From JBGTFE01 sp036403235 (lineage in GTDB: Bacteria > Acidobacteriota > Blastocatellia > Pyrinomonadales > Pyrinomonadaceae): 52,125 nucleotides of DNA. Position numbers and translations under genes: made by a program. Of the stretch, positions 42,419 to 50,743 are shown one piece after another (position 1 is the stretch's first letter; each line of letters opens with the position of its first letter). Under the pieces are notes generated by a model, which saw nothing but the letters and a program-made list of their open reading frames with translations, was not told where the DNA came from and made no database searches. The stretch spans positions 1-52,125 of the forward strand of contig DASWRI010000038.1 in the NCBI GenBank assembly GCA_036403235.1. The letters are read 5' to 3'.

Positions 42419-43057
42419 TTGCGCGGGAAATTTATAACTTTTGAAGGAATAGACGGAAGCGGCAAATCAACGCAGCTCAGAATGCTTGCCAGCGAGCTTC
42501 GTTATCGCGGGTTTGATGTATTAACGACGATGGAGCCGGGCGGAACGCCGCTCGGACGCCGCCTGCGCGAAGCTTTTCTGGAAACCGAAGAAACGGTCGC
42601 GCCGCTCGCCGAGCTTCTGCTGTTTGCCGCCGACCGCGCGCAGCACGTAAATTTTCTCGTCAAACCCGCGCTCGCCGAAGGAAAAATCGTTATTTCAGAC
42701 CGTTTCGCCGACGCGACCGCCGCATATCAGGGCGCTGGACGCGGTTTTGCGGAAAAAACGGTCGGTCAAATTATCAAACTCGCAACCGACGGAATAAAAC
42801 CGGATTTGACTTTATTTTTCGACCTTGCCGTCGAAAAAGCGGTTTTGCGGACAAATTCGCGCTCCGCTGCGGAAACGGTAAAAAACCGTATGGACGCGGA
42901 GACGGTCGAATTTTACGAGCGCGTCCGCGCGGCTTATCTCGAAATCGCCGGAGCGGAAAAAAAACGCTTTCGCGTCATCGACGCCAACGGCCCGGTCGAG
43001 GAAATCAAGACGAAAGTTTTGGAAATCGTCACTCAATTTCTGGGAAGTAAAAACTAG
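42419..43057 (+). CDS. tmk: Thymidylate kinase
   Basis: 212 aa from a TTG at 42419, six bases after hfq; no better start is available without losing the P-loop. Tmk phosphorylates dTMP. The P-loop is FEGIDGSGKST, followed by TMEPGGTPLGRRLREAFL, DRFADATAAYQGAGRG (DR[FY] motif) and TLFFDLAVEKA. The weak TTG start and close spacing suggest translational coupling to hfq. The stop TAG lies at the edge of the palindrome at 43056. Confidence 0.95.
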   Translation: MRGKFITFEGIDGSGKSTQLRMLASELRYRGFDVLTTMEPGGTPLGRRLREAFLETEETVAPLAELLLFAADRAQHVNFLVKPALAEGKIVISDRFADATAAYQGAGRGFAEKTVGQIIKLATDGIKPDLTLFFDLAVEKAVLRTNSRSAAETVKNRMDAETVEFYERVRAAYLEIAGAEKKRFRVIDANGPVEEIKTKVLEIVTQFLGSKN

Positions 43058-43126
43058 CCGCGAATTACACGAATAACACGAATTATTATTTCTTTCTTAT
43101 TTGTGTAATTCGTGTAATTCGCGGCT
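43056..43126. repeat. Perfect 19-bp inverted repeat, AGCCGCGAATTACAC type
   Basis: AGCCGCGAATTACACGAAT (43056-43074) pairs exactly with 43108-43126. The arm begins with the same 15 bases as the palindrome at 2840-2900, over 40 kb away. It overlaps the tmk stop codon and separates tmk from holB. Confidence 0.88.
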
Positions 43127-43146
43127 CAATTCTTTCAGTAGCTTTT

Positions 43147-44193
43147 ATGTTCGACAAGCTCATCGGAAACAATCACATCAAGGAAATTTTGCGGCGGATG
43201 CTGCGAAAAGAGCGCGTTCCGCATTCGCTGCTTTTTGCGGGCGCCGAGGGCGTCGGGAAAAAACGATTTGCGCTCGAGCTGGCCAAAGCGTTTGTCTGTC
43301 AGAATCCAACGGGCGCCGAGGCGTGCGACAAGTGTTCGGCGTGCCGCCGCGCCGATAGATTTGTGTTTCCGAAATCCGACGACAAAAAAGATGATTTTGA
43401 AAAAGTCTTTTTCAGCGAGCACAGCGACGTCGGAATCGTCATTCCATACAAAAACGGCATTTTAATTAACGCCGTTCGCGATTTGGAAAAAGAAGCGAAC
43501 TTTCGCCCGTATGAAGCGAGGGCGAGATTTTTTATCATCGACGATGCCGAAAAGCTCAATTCGGCCAAAGACAACGCCGCCAACGCGCTTCTGAAAACGC
43601 TCGAAGAGCCGGTCGCGACGACGTATATTTTTCTTATTTCATCGCGTCCCGACGCGCTCCTTCCGACTATTCTCTCGCGCTGCCAGACGCTTCGCTTTGC
43701 GCCGGTCGAGGCAAAGGAAATAAAAAACCATCTGCTTGAGACAAAAAAATTCGCGTCCGACGACGCCGAGATTCTGGCGCGGCTCGCTTCGGGCAGCATC
43801 GGGAACGCGCTCGAAACTGATTTAATCAAATTTCGCGAGCAGCGCGAGGTGATGCTGCGAGTTCTGGAAAGCCTTCTGATAAAACCGAACCGCTCGATTC
43901 TTCTAAAAACCGCCGAAGAGATGAATGACGCCAAACATAAGGAAAAATACGAAAATTTTCTCGACATCCTGCAAACTCTGATTCACGACGTCTGGACTGT
44001 GCGCTTCGGCGGAAACGACGAGGCGGTCGTCAACGCCGATATCAAAGCGGCGCTCGCGAGATTTGCCGAAAAAGCGGACGCGAAGCGCCTCGCCGCGTGG
44101 CTTTCGGAAATCGAAACGATGCGCGAGCGTTTTGCCGTCAACCTCAACAAAAAAATTGCGACCGACGCGCTTTTTATGCAAATGGCCGGCTAG
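43147..44193 (+). CDS. holB: DNA polymerase III subunit delta'
   Basis: 348 aa. The clamp-loader AAA+ fold is seen: HSLLFAGAEGVGKKRFALEL (Walker A), a zinc-finger pair CDKCSAC, FFIIDDAEKLNSAKDNAANA (Walker B and sensor region), LLKTLEEP and the SRC motif LPTILSRCQTLRF. This matches HolB rather than DnaX, being shorter and lacking the tau tail. It helps load the sliding clamp at replication forks. tmk-holB order is common in bacteria. Confidence 0.93.
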   Translation: MFDKLIGNNHIKEILRRMLRKERVPHSLLFAGAEGVGKKRFALELAKAFVCQNPTGAEACDKCSACRRADRFVFPKSDDKKDDFEKVFFSEHSDVGIVIPYKNGILINAVRDLEKEANFRPYEARARFFIIDDAEKLNSAKDNAANALLKTLEEPVATTYIFLISSRPDALLPTILSRCQTLRFAPVEAKEIKNHLLETKKFASDDAEILARLASGSIGNALETDLIKFREQREVMLRVLESLLIKPNRSILLKTAEEMNDAKHKEKYENFLDILQTLIHDVWTVRFGGNDEAVVNADIKAALARFAEKADAKRLAAWLSEIETMRERFAVNLNKKIATDALFMQMAG

Positions 44194-44253
44194 ATTCGGG
44201 CATCAAACCCGTCTTTGATTTATAATCGCTTTATTCGTCACAAAAAATCAGCA

Positions 44254-45144
44254 ATGAAACCACGAAATTTTTACACATTATTTTTTATCCTGACTATTAT
44301 CGTCTCGCCCGTTTTGGCTCAACAAACAACCGTCGCGCCCAAAACCGTCGCCGGGGGCGTCGTCAACAGCAAAGCGGTAAATTTGCCGAAACCGGAATAT
44401 CCGGCGGCCGCGCGGGCCATCGCCGCCAACGGAGCGGTCAACGTGCAGGTCACGATTGACGAACAGGGAGACGTCGTTTCGGCAACCGCGGTTTCCGGTC
44501 ATCCGCTGCTTCGTGCGGCGTCTGAAAAAGCGGCGCTTGAGGCAAAATTTACGCCGACATATCTTTCCGGAAAGGCCGTTAAAGTTACCGGAATTATCGT
44601 CTACAATTTCGTTGCGCCCGAAATCAAGCCGGATTACGAAGAAACATTACGAACTATAGCGCTGGGCGTGATGCTGTTTTCCTACCAGGAATTAGGCGTG
44701 TCAGATGAAGATTTAAATTCAATGCTCACCCAGATTCCGACTTATTATCCCGAATTAAAGTCTTTCGCGCCGGCCAAAAATGCTTCCAGAGAACAAAGAG
44801 TCAAATTAATCAATCAAATGATTTCAACGCTTAAAAGCAGTTTGAGCGGGACTGAAGCGTGGCAATTCGAGCTCGGAGAAAACCTGGGCAAAATTATGGC
44901 CGAAGCCAAGAAATACAAATCAGACGATTCCGATTACAAGATTGATACTGCGGCGTTAAAAATAAATCTGGAGAAAATCCGCGAGCTGAGCGATTCAGCT
45001 CCCGCGGATATGCCCGCCGAAGTGCTGGAAAAGATAAAGGATTTGGGTAGTTTGGCCGCTAAAAATGATTTGGACGGCGAAGAACTGCTGGCGGTTATGG
45101 CCGTTAAAATGAAAAAATTGATTTACACGATTTCGCCTGATTAA
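44254..45144 (+). CDS. Periplasmic TonB C-terminal domain protein with helical extension
   Basis: 296 aa from the ATG at 44254. The N-terminus is a cleavable signal peptide (FFILTIIVSPVLAQ) instead of a TonB anchor. The TonB_C domain comes at once (about 30-120: LPKPEYPAAARAI, VQVTIDEQGDVVSATAVSGH, KFTPTYL). After it is a ~170-residue acidic, mainly helical region (GVMLFSYQELGVSDEDLNS, IREL) that I do not recognise. Lacking an anchor and linker, it cannot work as classical TonB. The domain closely matches the protein at the left edge of the window. It may bind partners in the periplasm. Confidence 0.82.
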   Translation: MKPRNFYTLFFILTIIVSPVLAQQTTVAPKTVAGGVVNSKAVNLPKPEYPAAARAIAANGAVNVQVTIDEQGDVVSATAVSGHPLLRAASEKAALEAKFTPTYLSGKAVKVTGIIVYNFVAPEIKPDYEETLRTIALGVMLFSYQELGVSDEDLNSMLTQIPTYYPELKSFAPAKNASREQRVKLINQMISTLKSSLSGTEAWQFELGENLGKIMAEAKKYKSDDSDYKIDTAALKINLEKIRELSDSAPADMPAEVLEKIKDLGSLAAKNDLDGEELLAVMAVKMKKLIYTISPD

Positions 45145-45152
45145 TTTTAAGA

Positions 45153-45569
45153 GTGAGTGATTCCTGTTCAAAAACCGAGCGAATTTTGGCGGCGGCGGGC
45201 GTTTTAGCCGGCTCGGCGGTCGTCTCCGTCGTCGCGTATTTTAACCCGGTGACGGCGGGATTTTTCCCCGTCTGCCCGCTTTACGCGATGACCGGACTGC
45301 ATTGCCCGGGCTGCGGCCTGACACGCGGTTTTCACGCGCTTTTTCACGGCGATATTTTAGGCGCGCTTCACTTTAACGCGCTTTTGCCGATTTATTTTTT
45401 CACGTTCGCGTATTTCGGCGTTTCGATGCTGCTGGTCGCGCTGCGCGGTCGCGGTCTTTCCTTTAAATTTTTGCGGCTCGAGCTGGTTTACGGTTTTCTG
45501 GCGCTTTTGCTGATTTTTTCCGTCGCCAGAAATCTGCCCTATTATCCTTTTACATTTTTAGCCCCGTAA
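45153..45569 (+). CDS. DUF2752 family membrane protein
   Basis: 138 aa, start GTG at 45153. It has the DUF2752 signature: LYAMTGLHCPGCGLTRGFHA near residue 45, with two close cysteines (CPGC), then two or three further membrane helices. The function of the family is unknown. Its TAA overlaps the ATG of the protease lipoprotein (TAATG), so the pair are probably translated together. Confidence 0.88.
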   Translation: MSDSCSKTERILAAAGVLAGSAVVSVVAYFNPVTAGFFPVCPLYAMTGLHCPGCGLTRGFHALFHGDILGALHFNALLPIYFFTFAYFGVSMLLVALRGRGLSFKFLRLELVYGFLALLLIFSVARNLPYYPFTFLAP

Positions 45570-46342
45570 TGAAATTTGCGCGGAAAATTTTCTTCGGCCT
45601 GCTTTGCGCGTCTCTGCTCGCCGCCTGCACAAACATCGTCAAAAACGAGACGCCGCTCGCTGCCGCGCCGGACAAATCCGTCGTTAATCAAAACAAAAAA
45701 GAGCGCATCGACGCGCTCAACAACTCCGTTTTCTGTATTTCAGTTCGCGTCAAAGGCAAGGATTTTAACGGAAAATACTCGGTCGGGACGGCTTTTCTAA
45801 TCGGCGGCGGTTTGCTCGCTTCCGCGCTCCACGTTCAGACGAAAGCCGGAGAGCTGGCCGGGGAATTCAACAAAGGCACTTCGCAAATCGTTGCCTGGAA
45901 GACTCTGCCGTCGGGCGATTATGTCGAATTTCCAATCGAGCTTTTTGTATCGGACAAAAACAGCGACTTGGCCATTTACCGTTTTGACGACGCCGATATC
46001 AAAACGAATCCGAAATTTTCCGGCATAAAACCGCTGATGCTCGCCGAAAACCTGCCGCCGATTGGCGAAGAAGTCGTCGCCATCGGCTATTACGGCGATT
46101 ATCAATTTCCTTTTAATTCAATCGGGAACGTCTCGATGATTGATAAAAACGAGGACATTTTTTCGGATATAACGATAATGCCCGGAAACAGCGGCGCGCC
46201 GGTCTGCTCGCTCGAAACGGGCGAAGTCCTCGGCATTACGGTCAGCGTGCTTGATTTGGGAAACGAAACCGTCCGATTCGGAATCGCCAAACGCGCCGCG
46301 AAAATGCGCGAGCTTTTGCAGAAACTGGAAAAGAAAAATTAA
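45569..46342 (+). CDS. Trypsin-like serine protease lipoprotein
   Basis: 257 aa. LLAAC is a clear lipobox with Cys20. The chymotrypsin-type triad is His88 (ASALHVQ), Asp133 (NSDLAIYRF) and Ser208 (MPGNSGAPV). There is no PDZ domain. It would act on the envelope's periplasmic side. Translation is coupled to DUF2752. It is the third trypsin-like protease here; spacing after its stop is taken by the 21-bp array. Confidence 0.87.
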   Translation: MKFARKIFFGLLCASLLAACTNIVKNETPLAAAPDKSVVNQNKKERIDALNNSVFCISVRVKGKDFNGKYSVGTAFLIGGGLLASALHVQTKAGELAGEFNKGTSQIVAWKTLPSGDYVEFPIELFVSDKNSDLAIYRFDDADIKTNPKFSGIKPLMLAENLPPIGEEVVAIGYYGDYQFPFNSIGNVSMIDKNEDIFSDITIMPGNSGAPVCSLETGEVLGITVSVLDLGNETVRFGIAKRAAKMRELLQKLEKKN

Positions 46343-46343
46343 T

Positions 46344-46637
46344 TTACAAGGCTTCGTGTAAAAAGCGGGAACGTCGATGCTTTTTGCGCCGCTAACGGCG
46401 TAATTTACGCCATCAACAACGTTTTTTTGGTGATTAATGCCGCTTTTTGCTCCACCGATGACAAAAATTACGAGAACAATCTCCCTTTTTACGTCATCGA
46501 CGGCGTAAATCAGGCGATTGATGACGTAATTTTGGCAATTGATGGAGCTTTTTACGTGATTAATTGCGCAAAAAGAGGCATCGTTCTCCCTTTTTACGAG
46601 AATGATGCCGCTCAACGGGCAGTTGATGGTGTTTTTG
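46344..46637. repeat. Thirteen to fourteen tandem units with an exact 21-bp period
   Basis: Units begin at 46365 and every 21 bases to 46617, with a likely extra unit at 46344. No base is gained or lost across about 290 bp, although sequences vary. Most units start ACG (or a G-rich variant), have ATyGATG in the middle and end in TTTTT, ATTT or AAAAA, so an A/T tract recurs nearly every two helical turns. Frames are open on both strands because 21 is a multiple of three (VIDGV, AIDDV), but they lack gene signals. It fills the gap between the protease lipoprotein and ispG. A related array is at 4759-4884. Confidence 0.88.
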
Positions 46638-46657
46638 GGCAGGTCTGACCGCTCGAT

Positions 46658-47767
46658 TTAAGAAATCTGGACGAGCGGTTTGTCTTCGACGAGCGATTTG
46701 GCGTTGTCGCCTTCCTTGCGCAAAATTTCGACTTCCCTGACGAATTCTTCGACGATGTCGGCGCCGGAAACTTTGCGCATCGGAACGCCGTTTTTGAAAA
46801 TCATCCCGACGTTGCGGCCGAACGTGATGCCGAGCTGCGAGTCGTGCGCTTCGCCCGGGCCGTTGACGGCACAGCCCATAATCGAAAGATGAAGCGGTTC
46901 TTCGACATGAGCGAGACGGCGTTCGACCTCGGTCACGATTTCAACGAAATTATCGATGTCGAGCCGCCCGCAGGTCGGGCAGGCGATAACCGTCACGCCG
47001 CGTTTTCTGAGTTCCAGAGATTTTAAGATTTCCCAGCCGACGCGAACTTCCTCGTGCGGCTCGGCCGCGAGCGAGACGCGAATCGTGTCGCCGATGCCTT
47101 CGTGGAGCAGAATTCCGAGGCCGATTGACGATTTTATCGTGCCGCCGAAGGGCGTTCCGGCTTCGGTGACGCCGAGATGCAAAGGATAATCGACCTTTGC
47201 GGCCATCAACCTGTAAGCCGCGACCATTCTATTTACGTCTGACGCTTTCAAAGAAATGACGATGTTGCCGAAACCCAAATCTTCGAGAATTTTGATGTGA
47301 CGCATTCCCGATTCGACCATCGCTTCGGGCGTCGCCGTGCCGTATTTTTTCAAAAGGTCTTTTTCGAGCGAGCCGCCGTTGACGCCGATTCTGATAGGAA
47401 CTTTCTGCGCTTCGGCGGCGCGGACGACTTCGCGGACGCGGTCAATCGAGCCGATGTTGCCCGGATTGATGCGCAGCTTGTCGATTCCGGCTTCGAGCGC
47501 AATTAAGGCGAGTTTGTAATGAAAATGGATGTCGGCGACAATCGGGACTTCCGTTCGCTTGCGGATTTCCTTCATCGCCAGCGCCGCGTCGTTGTCGGGA
47601 ACGGCGATGCGGACGATTTCGCAGCCGGCTTCGGTCATTTCCTCGATTTGTCTGATTGTGCCGTCAACGTCGGTCGTGTCGGTTTTCGTCATCGACTGGA
47701 CGGCGACCGGCGCGCCGCCGCCGATTTGAATATTGCGCACCATTACGGCCTTTGAATTTCTTTTCAT
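46658..47767 (-). CDS. ispG: 4-hydroxy-3-methylbut-2-en-1-yl diphosphate synthase
   Basis: 369 aa. IspG (GcpE) reduces MEcPP to HMBPP in the MEP isoprenoid pathway. Visible marks are IGGGAPVAVQSMTKTDTTDV, PIVADIHFHYKLALIALE, LRINPGNIG, and Fe-S cysteines in CPTCGRLD and CAVNGPGE. It is the bacterial form without the extra plant domain. It is on the same strand as rseP and dxr, giving the order dxr-rseP-ispG, which is common. Confidence 0.97.
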   Translation of the reverse strand: MKRNSKAVMVRNIQIGGGAPVAVQSMTKTDTTDVDGTIRQIEEMTEAGCEIVRIAVPDNDAALAMKEIRKRTEVPIVADIHFHYKLALIALEAGIDKLRINPGNIGSIDRVREVVRAAEAQKVPIRIGVNGGSLEKDLLKKYGTATPEAMVESGMRHIKILEDLGFGNIVISLKASDVNRMVAAYRLMAAKVDYPLHLGVTEAGTPFGGTIKSSIGLGILLHEGIGDTIRVSLAAEPHEEVRVGWEILKSLELRKRGVTVIACPTCGRLDIDNFVEIVTEVERRLAHVEEPLHLSIMGCAVNGPGEAHDSQLGITFGRNVGMIFKNGVPMRKVSGADIVEEFVREVEILRKEGDNAKSLVEDKPLVQIS

Positions 47768-47784
47768 TTTATTTACTCAAACAA

Positions 47785-47855
47785 AAATTTACAGGGATGA
47801 CAAGATAGACGGGGATAACTTCTTATCCTATTTATCCTGGCATCCCTGTAAATTT
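47785..47855. repeat. Perfect 15-bp inverted repeat, TTACAGGGATG type
   Basis: AAATTTACAGGGATG (47785-47799) pairs exactly with 47841-47855. Inside, GGATAAC and TATCCT words form further pairing. It lies between rseP and ispG on one strand, and is related in words to the ATCCTGT elements. Confidence 0.82.
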
Positions 47856-47865
47856 CCTGTCAATT

Positions 47866-49230
47866 TTAGAAAAATCTCGAAACGTCCAGAAACAGCGTAA
47901 AGGCCATCAAAAGCAAAATAATCGCGAGACCGGCCAGCTGAATTTTTTCCTTGACGGCCATCGAAAGCGTTCGGCCGAACCACGACATTACTTTTTCGAT
48001 TCCCAAAACCATTATCTGCCCGCCGTCGAGAAGCGGAATCGGCAGCAGATTGAAAACGCCGAGATTCAGGCTGATAAGCGCCAGAATCGAAATCAGGCCG
48101 GCGAAACCGGCTTCGCGGACAATCTGCGCGATAAGCTGGACGATTCCGACCGGGCCGGCCAGACCGGCGTCTTTGACCGAACGCTTGCCGGTGAAAAGCT
48201 GCCCGAAGACTTTGCCCGTCAGGCGCACTATTTCGAGATTGTAATTGACGGCAAACGCCGCTGCCCCGCCGACGCTCGCTTTTTCGCGCGTCGTGATGTT
48301 GTCTCTTTTGAACTGGATGCCGACGCGGTAAACGCCGTCATCGTCGAGCTTGGCGCTAATCGGAATTTCTTTGCGCTCGCCGCTTCTTTCGACGACCATT
48401 TTCGCCGGAGTGTCTTTATTTTCGCGAATCTGCGCGGTCAGCTCGTCGGCGTTTCTAACGGTCGTTCCGTTAAAGGCGAGAACTCTGTCGCCGATTTGCA
48501 GACCGGCCTGCGCCGCCGGAGCGTCCGCGACAATCGTCCCGACGACAATCGGCTCGACGCCCGTATCGGGCAAAAAATCGACGTCGCCGACGGAATTTCC
48601 CTTTTCCTCGGTTCGAGTCGGCTTAATCGTCAAAGGAATTTTCTGCCCGCCGCGGTCGACCGTCAAAGGCAATTCCTGTCCGGGCGAGATGAGCGAGTCG
48701 TTTTTAATGCGCTCCCACGTCGGATTTTCCTGGCCGTTAAAGCTGATAATCCGGTCGCCGGTCTTGACGCCGGCCTGCTCGGCCGCGCCGCCCGTTTTGA
48801 CATATCCGGCAATCGGCGCGGGCATCGACGGGACGCCGTAAAGCAGCGCGCCGGTAAACGGAATGGCGAGCGCGAGCATAATATTCATAAACGGCCCGCC
48901 AATCATGACAAGAAATTTCTGCCAGCGCGGGCGCAGCTCGTAAAGCTCCGAATCGGGAACTTTTTCGTCCTTCGAATCGCCGCCTTCGAGCGGAGCGGTC
49001 GCTTCGTCGCCGTAGAGCTTGACGTATGCGCCGAGCGGAATCGCGCTGATGCGGTAGTCCGTATGGCCTTTCTTAAAGCCCCAGATGCGCGGGCCTAAAC
49101 CGAAAAACGAATAAGCTTCGACGCGTATGCCGAGAAGCTTGGCGACCAGAAAATGTCCAAACTCGTGGATATTGATGGCGACGCCGAGAACGAATATGAC
49201 TGCAAGTATGACTAATAAAATATCGGGCAT
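47866..49230 (-). CDS. rseP: Site-2 zinc protease RseP
   Basis: 454 aa. The zinc motif His22-Glu23-x-x-His26 (HEFGH) lies in the first membrane helix, and the second motif LLPIPLLDGG near residue 400. Two PDZ domains come between (GAAEQAGVKTGDRIISFNGQ and GTIVADAPAAQAGLQIGD). RseP cuts membrane anti-sigma factors and signal-peptide remnants. Its position between dxr and ispG is the usual one. No anti-sigma factor is in the window. Confidence 0.95.
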   Translation of the reverse strand: MPDILLVILAVIFVLGVAINIHEFGHFLVAKLLGIRVEAYSFFGLGPRIWGFKKGHTDYRISAIPLGAYVKLYGDEATAPLEGGDSKDEKVPDSELYELRPRWQKFLVMIGGPFMNIMLALAIPFTGALLYGVPSMPAPIAGYVKTGGAAEQAGVKTGDRIISFNGQENPTWERIKNDSLISPGQELPLTVDRGGQKIPLTIKPTRTEEKGNSVGDVDFLPDTGVEPIVVGTIVADAPAAQAGLQIGDRVLAFNGTTVRNADELTAQIRENKDTPAKMVVERSGERKEIPISAKLDDDGVYRVGIQFKRDNITTREKASVGGAAAFAVNYNLEIVRLTGKVFGQLFTGKRSVKDAGLAGPVGIVQLIAQIVREAGFAGLISILALISLNLGVFNLLPIPLLDGGQIMVLGIEKVMSWFGRTLSMAVKEKIQLAGLAIILLLMAFTLFLDVSRFF

Positions 49231-49350
49231 TTTTTTCTTAAACCTTTCGGGATTATTTGCTTTTTAGAAACAAAATTTATAATTCAAGTTGCAAATAAAA
49301 GTGTAAATCTCTCGATTGAGATTAGCAAACTCCGGCAAAAACGGCTCGTT

Positions 49351-50523
49351 TTAATTTGCCGAAGCCGTTTTTTCAAGTTTTATTATAGCGCGATTTCGCG
49401 CCCACGCGTCAGTTTCGAGAACGATTTCGAGGCTCGCTGCCGCGCGCGTTTCGTGCTCGTCCATCACCGTTTCGATAATGCGCGGAATTTCCGAAAGGCC
49501 GATTTTGTTGTCGAGAAACGCCTGCACCGCGATTTCGTTGGCCGCGTTCAAAGCGGCGGGCATCGTTCCGCCTTTCTCCAGCGCTTTATAGGCGAGGGCG
49601 AGACACGGAAAACGGTCAAAGTTGGGATTTTCAAACGTCAGATGCGAAATCGACGAAAAATCGAGCGGCGCAAGCTCCGTCCGTTTTCTTTGCGGATATG
49701 TCAAAGCGTATTGAATCGCGTGGCGCATGTCGGTGACGCCCATCTGCGCGATAATCGAGCCGTCAACCATCTCGACCATCGAATGAACGATTGACTGCGG
49801 GTGAACGACGACCGCGATTTCGCTCGCTTCAAAATCAAAAAGCCATTTCGCTTCGATGACTTCCAAACCTTTGTTCATCAAGGTCGCGCAGTCAATCGTG
49901 ATTTTATCGCCCATTTTCCAGTTCGGGTGATTGAGCGCCTGCGCGCGCGTCGCGTTTTCGATGTCCTCTTTCGTCTTTTCGCGAAAAGGCCCGCCCGAAG
50001 CGGTCAGAATCAGGCGTTTGACTTCTTTTTTTGATTCGCCGCGCAGACATTGATGCAGCGCGTTGTGCTCGGAATCGACCGGCAAAATCTCCGCGCCGCT
50101 TGTCAGCGCCGCCCGCGTCATCAGCTCGCCCGCCATGACGAGCGTTTCCTTGTTAGCCAAAGCGATGCGTTTTCCCGCTTCAATCGCGCGCAAAGTCGGG
50201 ACAAAACCGATGGCGCCGACCGTCGCCGAAACAATGATTTCCGCCGCTTCGTGCGTCGCGACGGCGATTAAACCTTGTTCGCCGGTGAGAATTTTCGGCG
50301 TTTTTAACTTTAAATCGTGAATCTTTTCGAGCAGCTCTTCGGCGCAAGCTTCATCCTTGACGGCGACCAGCTCGGGCACGAATTTTTTGATTTGTTCGGC
50401 TAATTCCGTAACGTTTCCGCCCGCTCCGAGCGCGACGACGCGAAACTCCCCGAGATGCTCGACGACTTTCAGCGTGTTACATCCGATTGAGCCGGTCGAA
50501 CCTAGAATGGAGATTGATTTCAT
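49351..50523 (-). CDS. dxr: 1-deoxy-D-xylulose-5-phosphate reductoisomerase
   Basis: 390 aa from the ATG at 50523; longer frame upstream is only repeat DNA. Dxr makes MEP from DXP with NADPH. Motifs: ISILGSTGSIGCNTLKVVE, IALANKETLVMAGEL, ILPVDSEHNALHQCLRG (metal-binding Asp and Glu), LTASGGPFR, WKMGDKITIDCATLMNKGLE and VVHPQSIVHSMVE. First gene of the dxr-rseP-ispG group. Confidence 0.97.
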   Translation of the reverse strand: MKSISILGSTGSIGCNTLKVVEHLGEFRVVALGAGGNVTELAEQIKKFVPELVAVKDEACAEELLEKIHDLKLKTPKILTGEQGLIAVATHEAAEIIVSATVGAIGFVPTLRAIEAGKRIALANKETLVMAGELMTRAALTSGAEILPVDSEHNALHQCLRGESKKEVKRLILTASGGPFREKTKEDIENATRAQALNHPNWKMGDKITIDCATLMNKGLEVIEAKWLFDFEASEIAVVVHPQSIVHSMVEMVDGSIIAQMGVTDMRHAIQYALTYPQRKRTELAPLDFSSISHLTFENPNFDRFPCLALAYKALEKGGTMPAALNAANEIAVQAFLDNKIGLSEIPRIIETVMDEHETRAAASLEIVLETDAWARNRAIIKLEKTASAN

Positions 50524-50559
50524 AAAATACGAACAACAGATTAGCACATGAAAAGTAAT

Positions 50560-50632
50560 AAGTGAGAAGTGAGAAGTGAGAAGTGAGAGCGTAAAGCAGC
50601 TTTCAATTTTCACTTCTCACCTTTCACTTTTC
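50560..50632. repeat. AGTGAGA-word palindromic repeat
   Basis: Tandem heptamers (AAGTGAGAAGTGAGAAGTGA) on the left are partly complementary to CACTTCTCACCTTTCACTTT on the right. It lies upstream of dxr, between divergent genes. Confidence 0.68.
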
Positions 50633-50647
50633 GCGTATTTACATAAA

Positions 50648-50675
50648 TTTACATAAATAAGTGTCAACTTATAAT
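50648..50675 (+). promoter_or_regulatory. Probable sigma-70 promoter of the Arg-rich secreted protein
   Basis: TTTACA (50648-50653) and TATAAT (50670-50675) are 16 bp apart. The gene's strong ribosome site (AGAGGGAG, 50729-50736) is seven bases before its ATG at 50744. Confidence 0.7.
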
Positions 50676-50743
50676 TTTTTTAATACGTCTCAATAGTCAG
50701 GCAAATCAATTTTGCCGTAAAAATTTCAAGAGGGAGAAATAAT

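Noticed and set aside
46118..46615. A minus-strand protein of about 165 residues, and a plus-strand frame at 46427-46648
   Set aside because: Both are open only because 21 is divisible by three. They lack ribosome sites, and the minus-strand frame runs into the opposite protease gene.
46344..46637. CRISPR array
   Set aside because: The period is constant at 21 bp with no separate spacers and no conserved repeat; no cas genes are present.
50524..50613. A longer Dxr with 30 extra N-terminal residues
   Set aside because: The extra part is translated palindromic repeat, and the true protein begins at the NADPH motif (ISILGSTGSIG).
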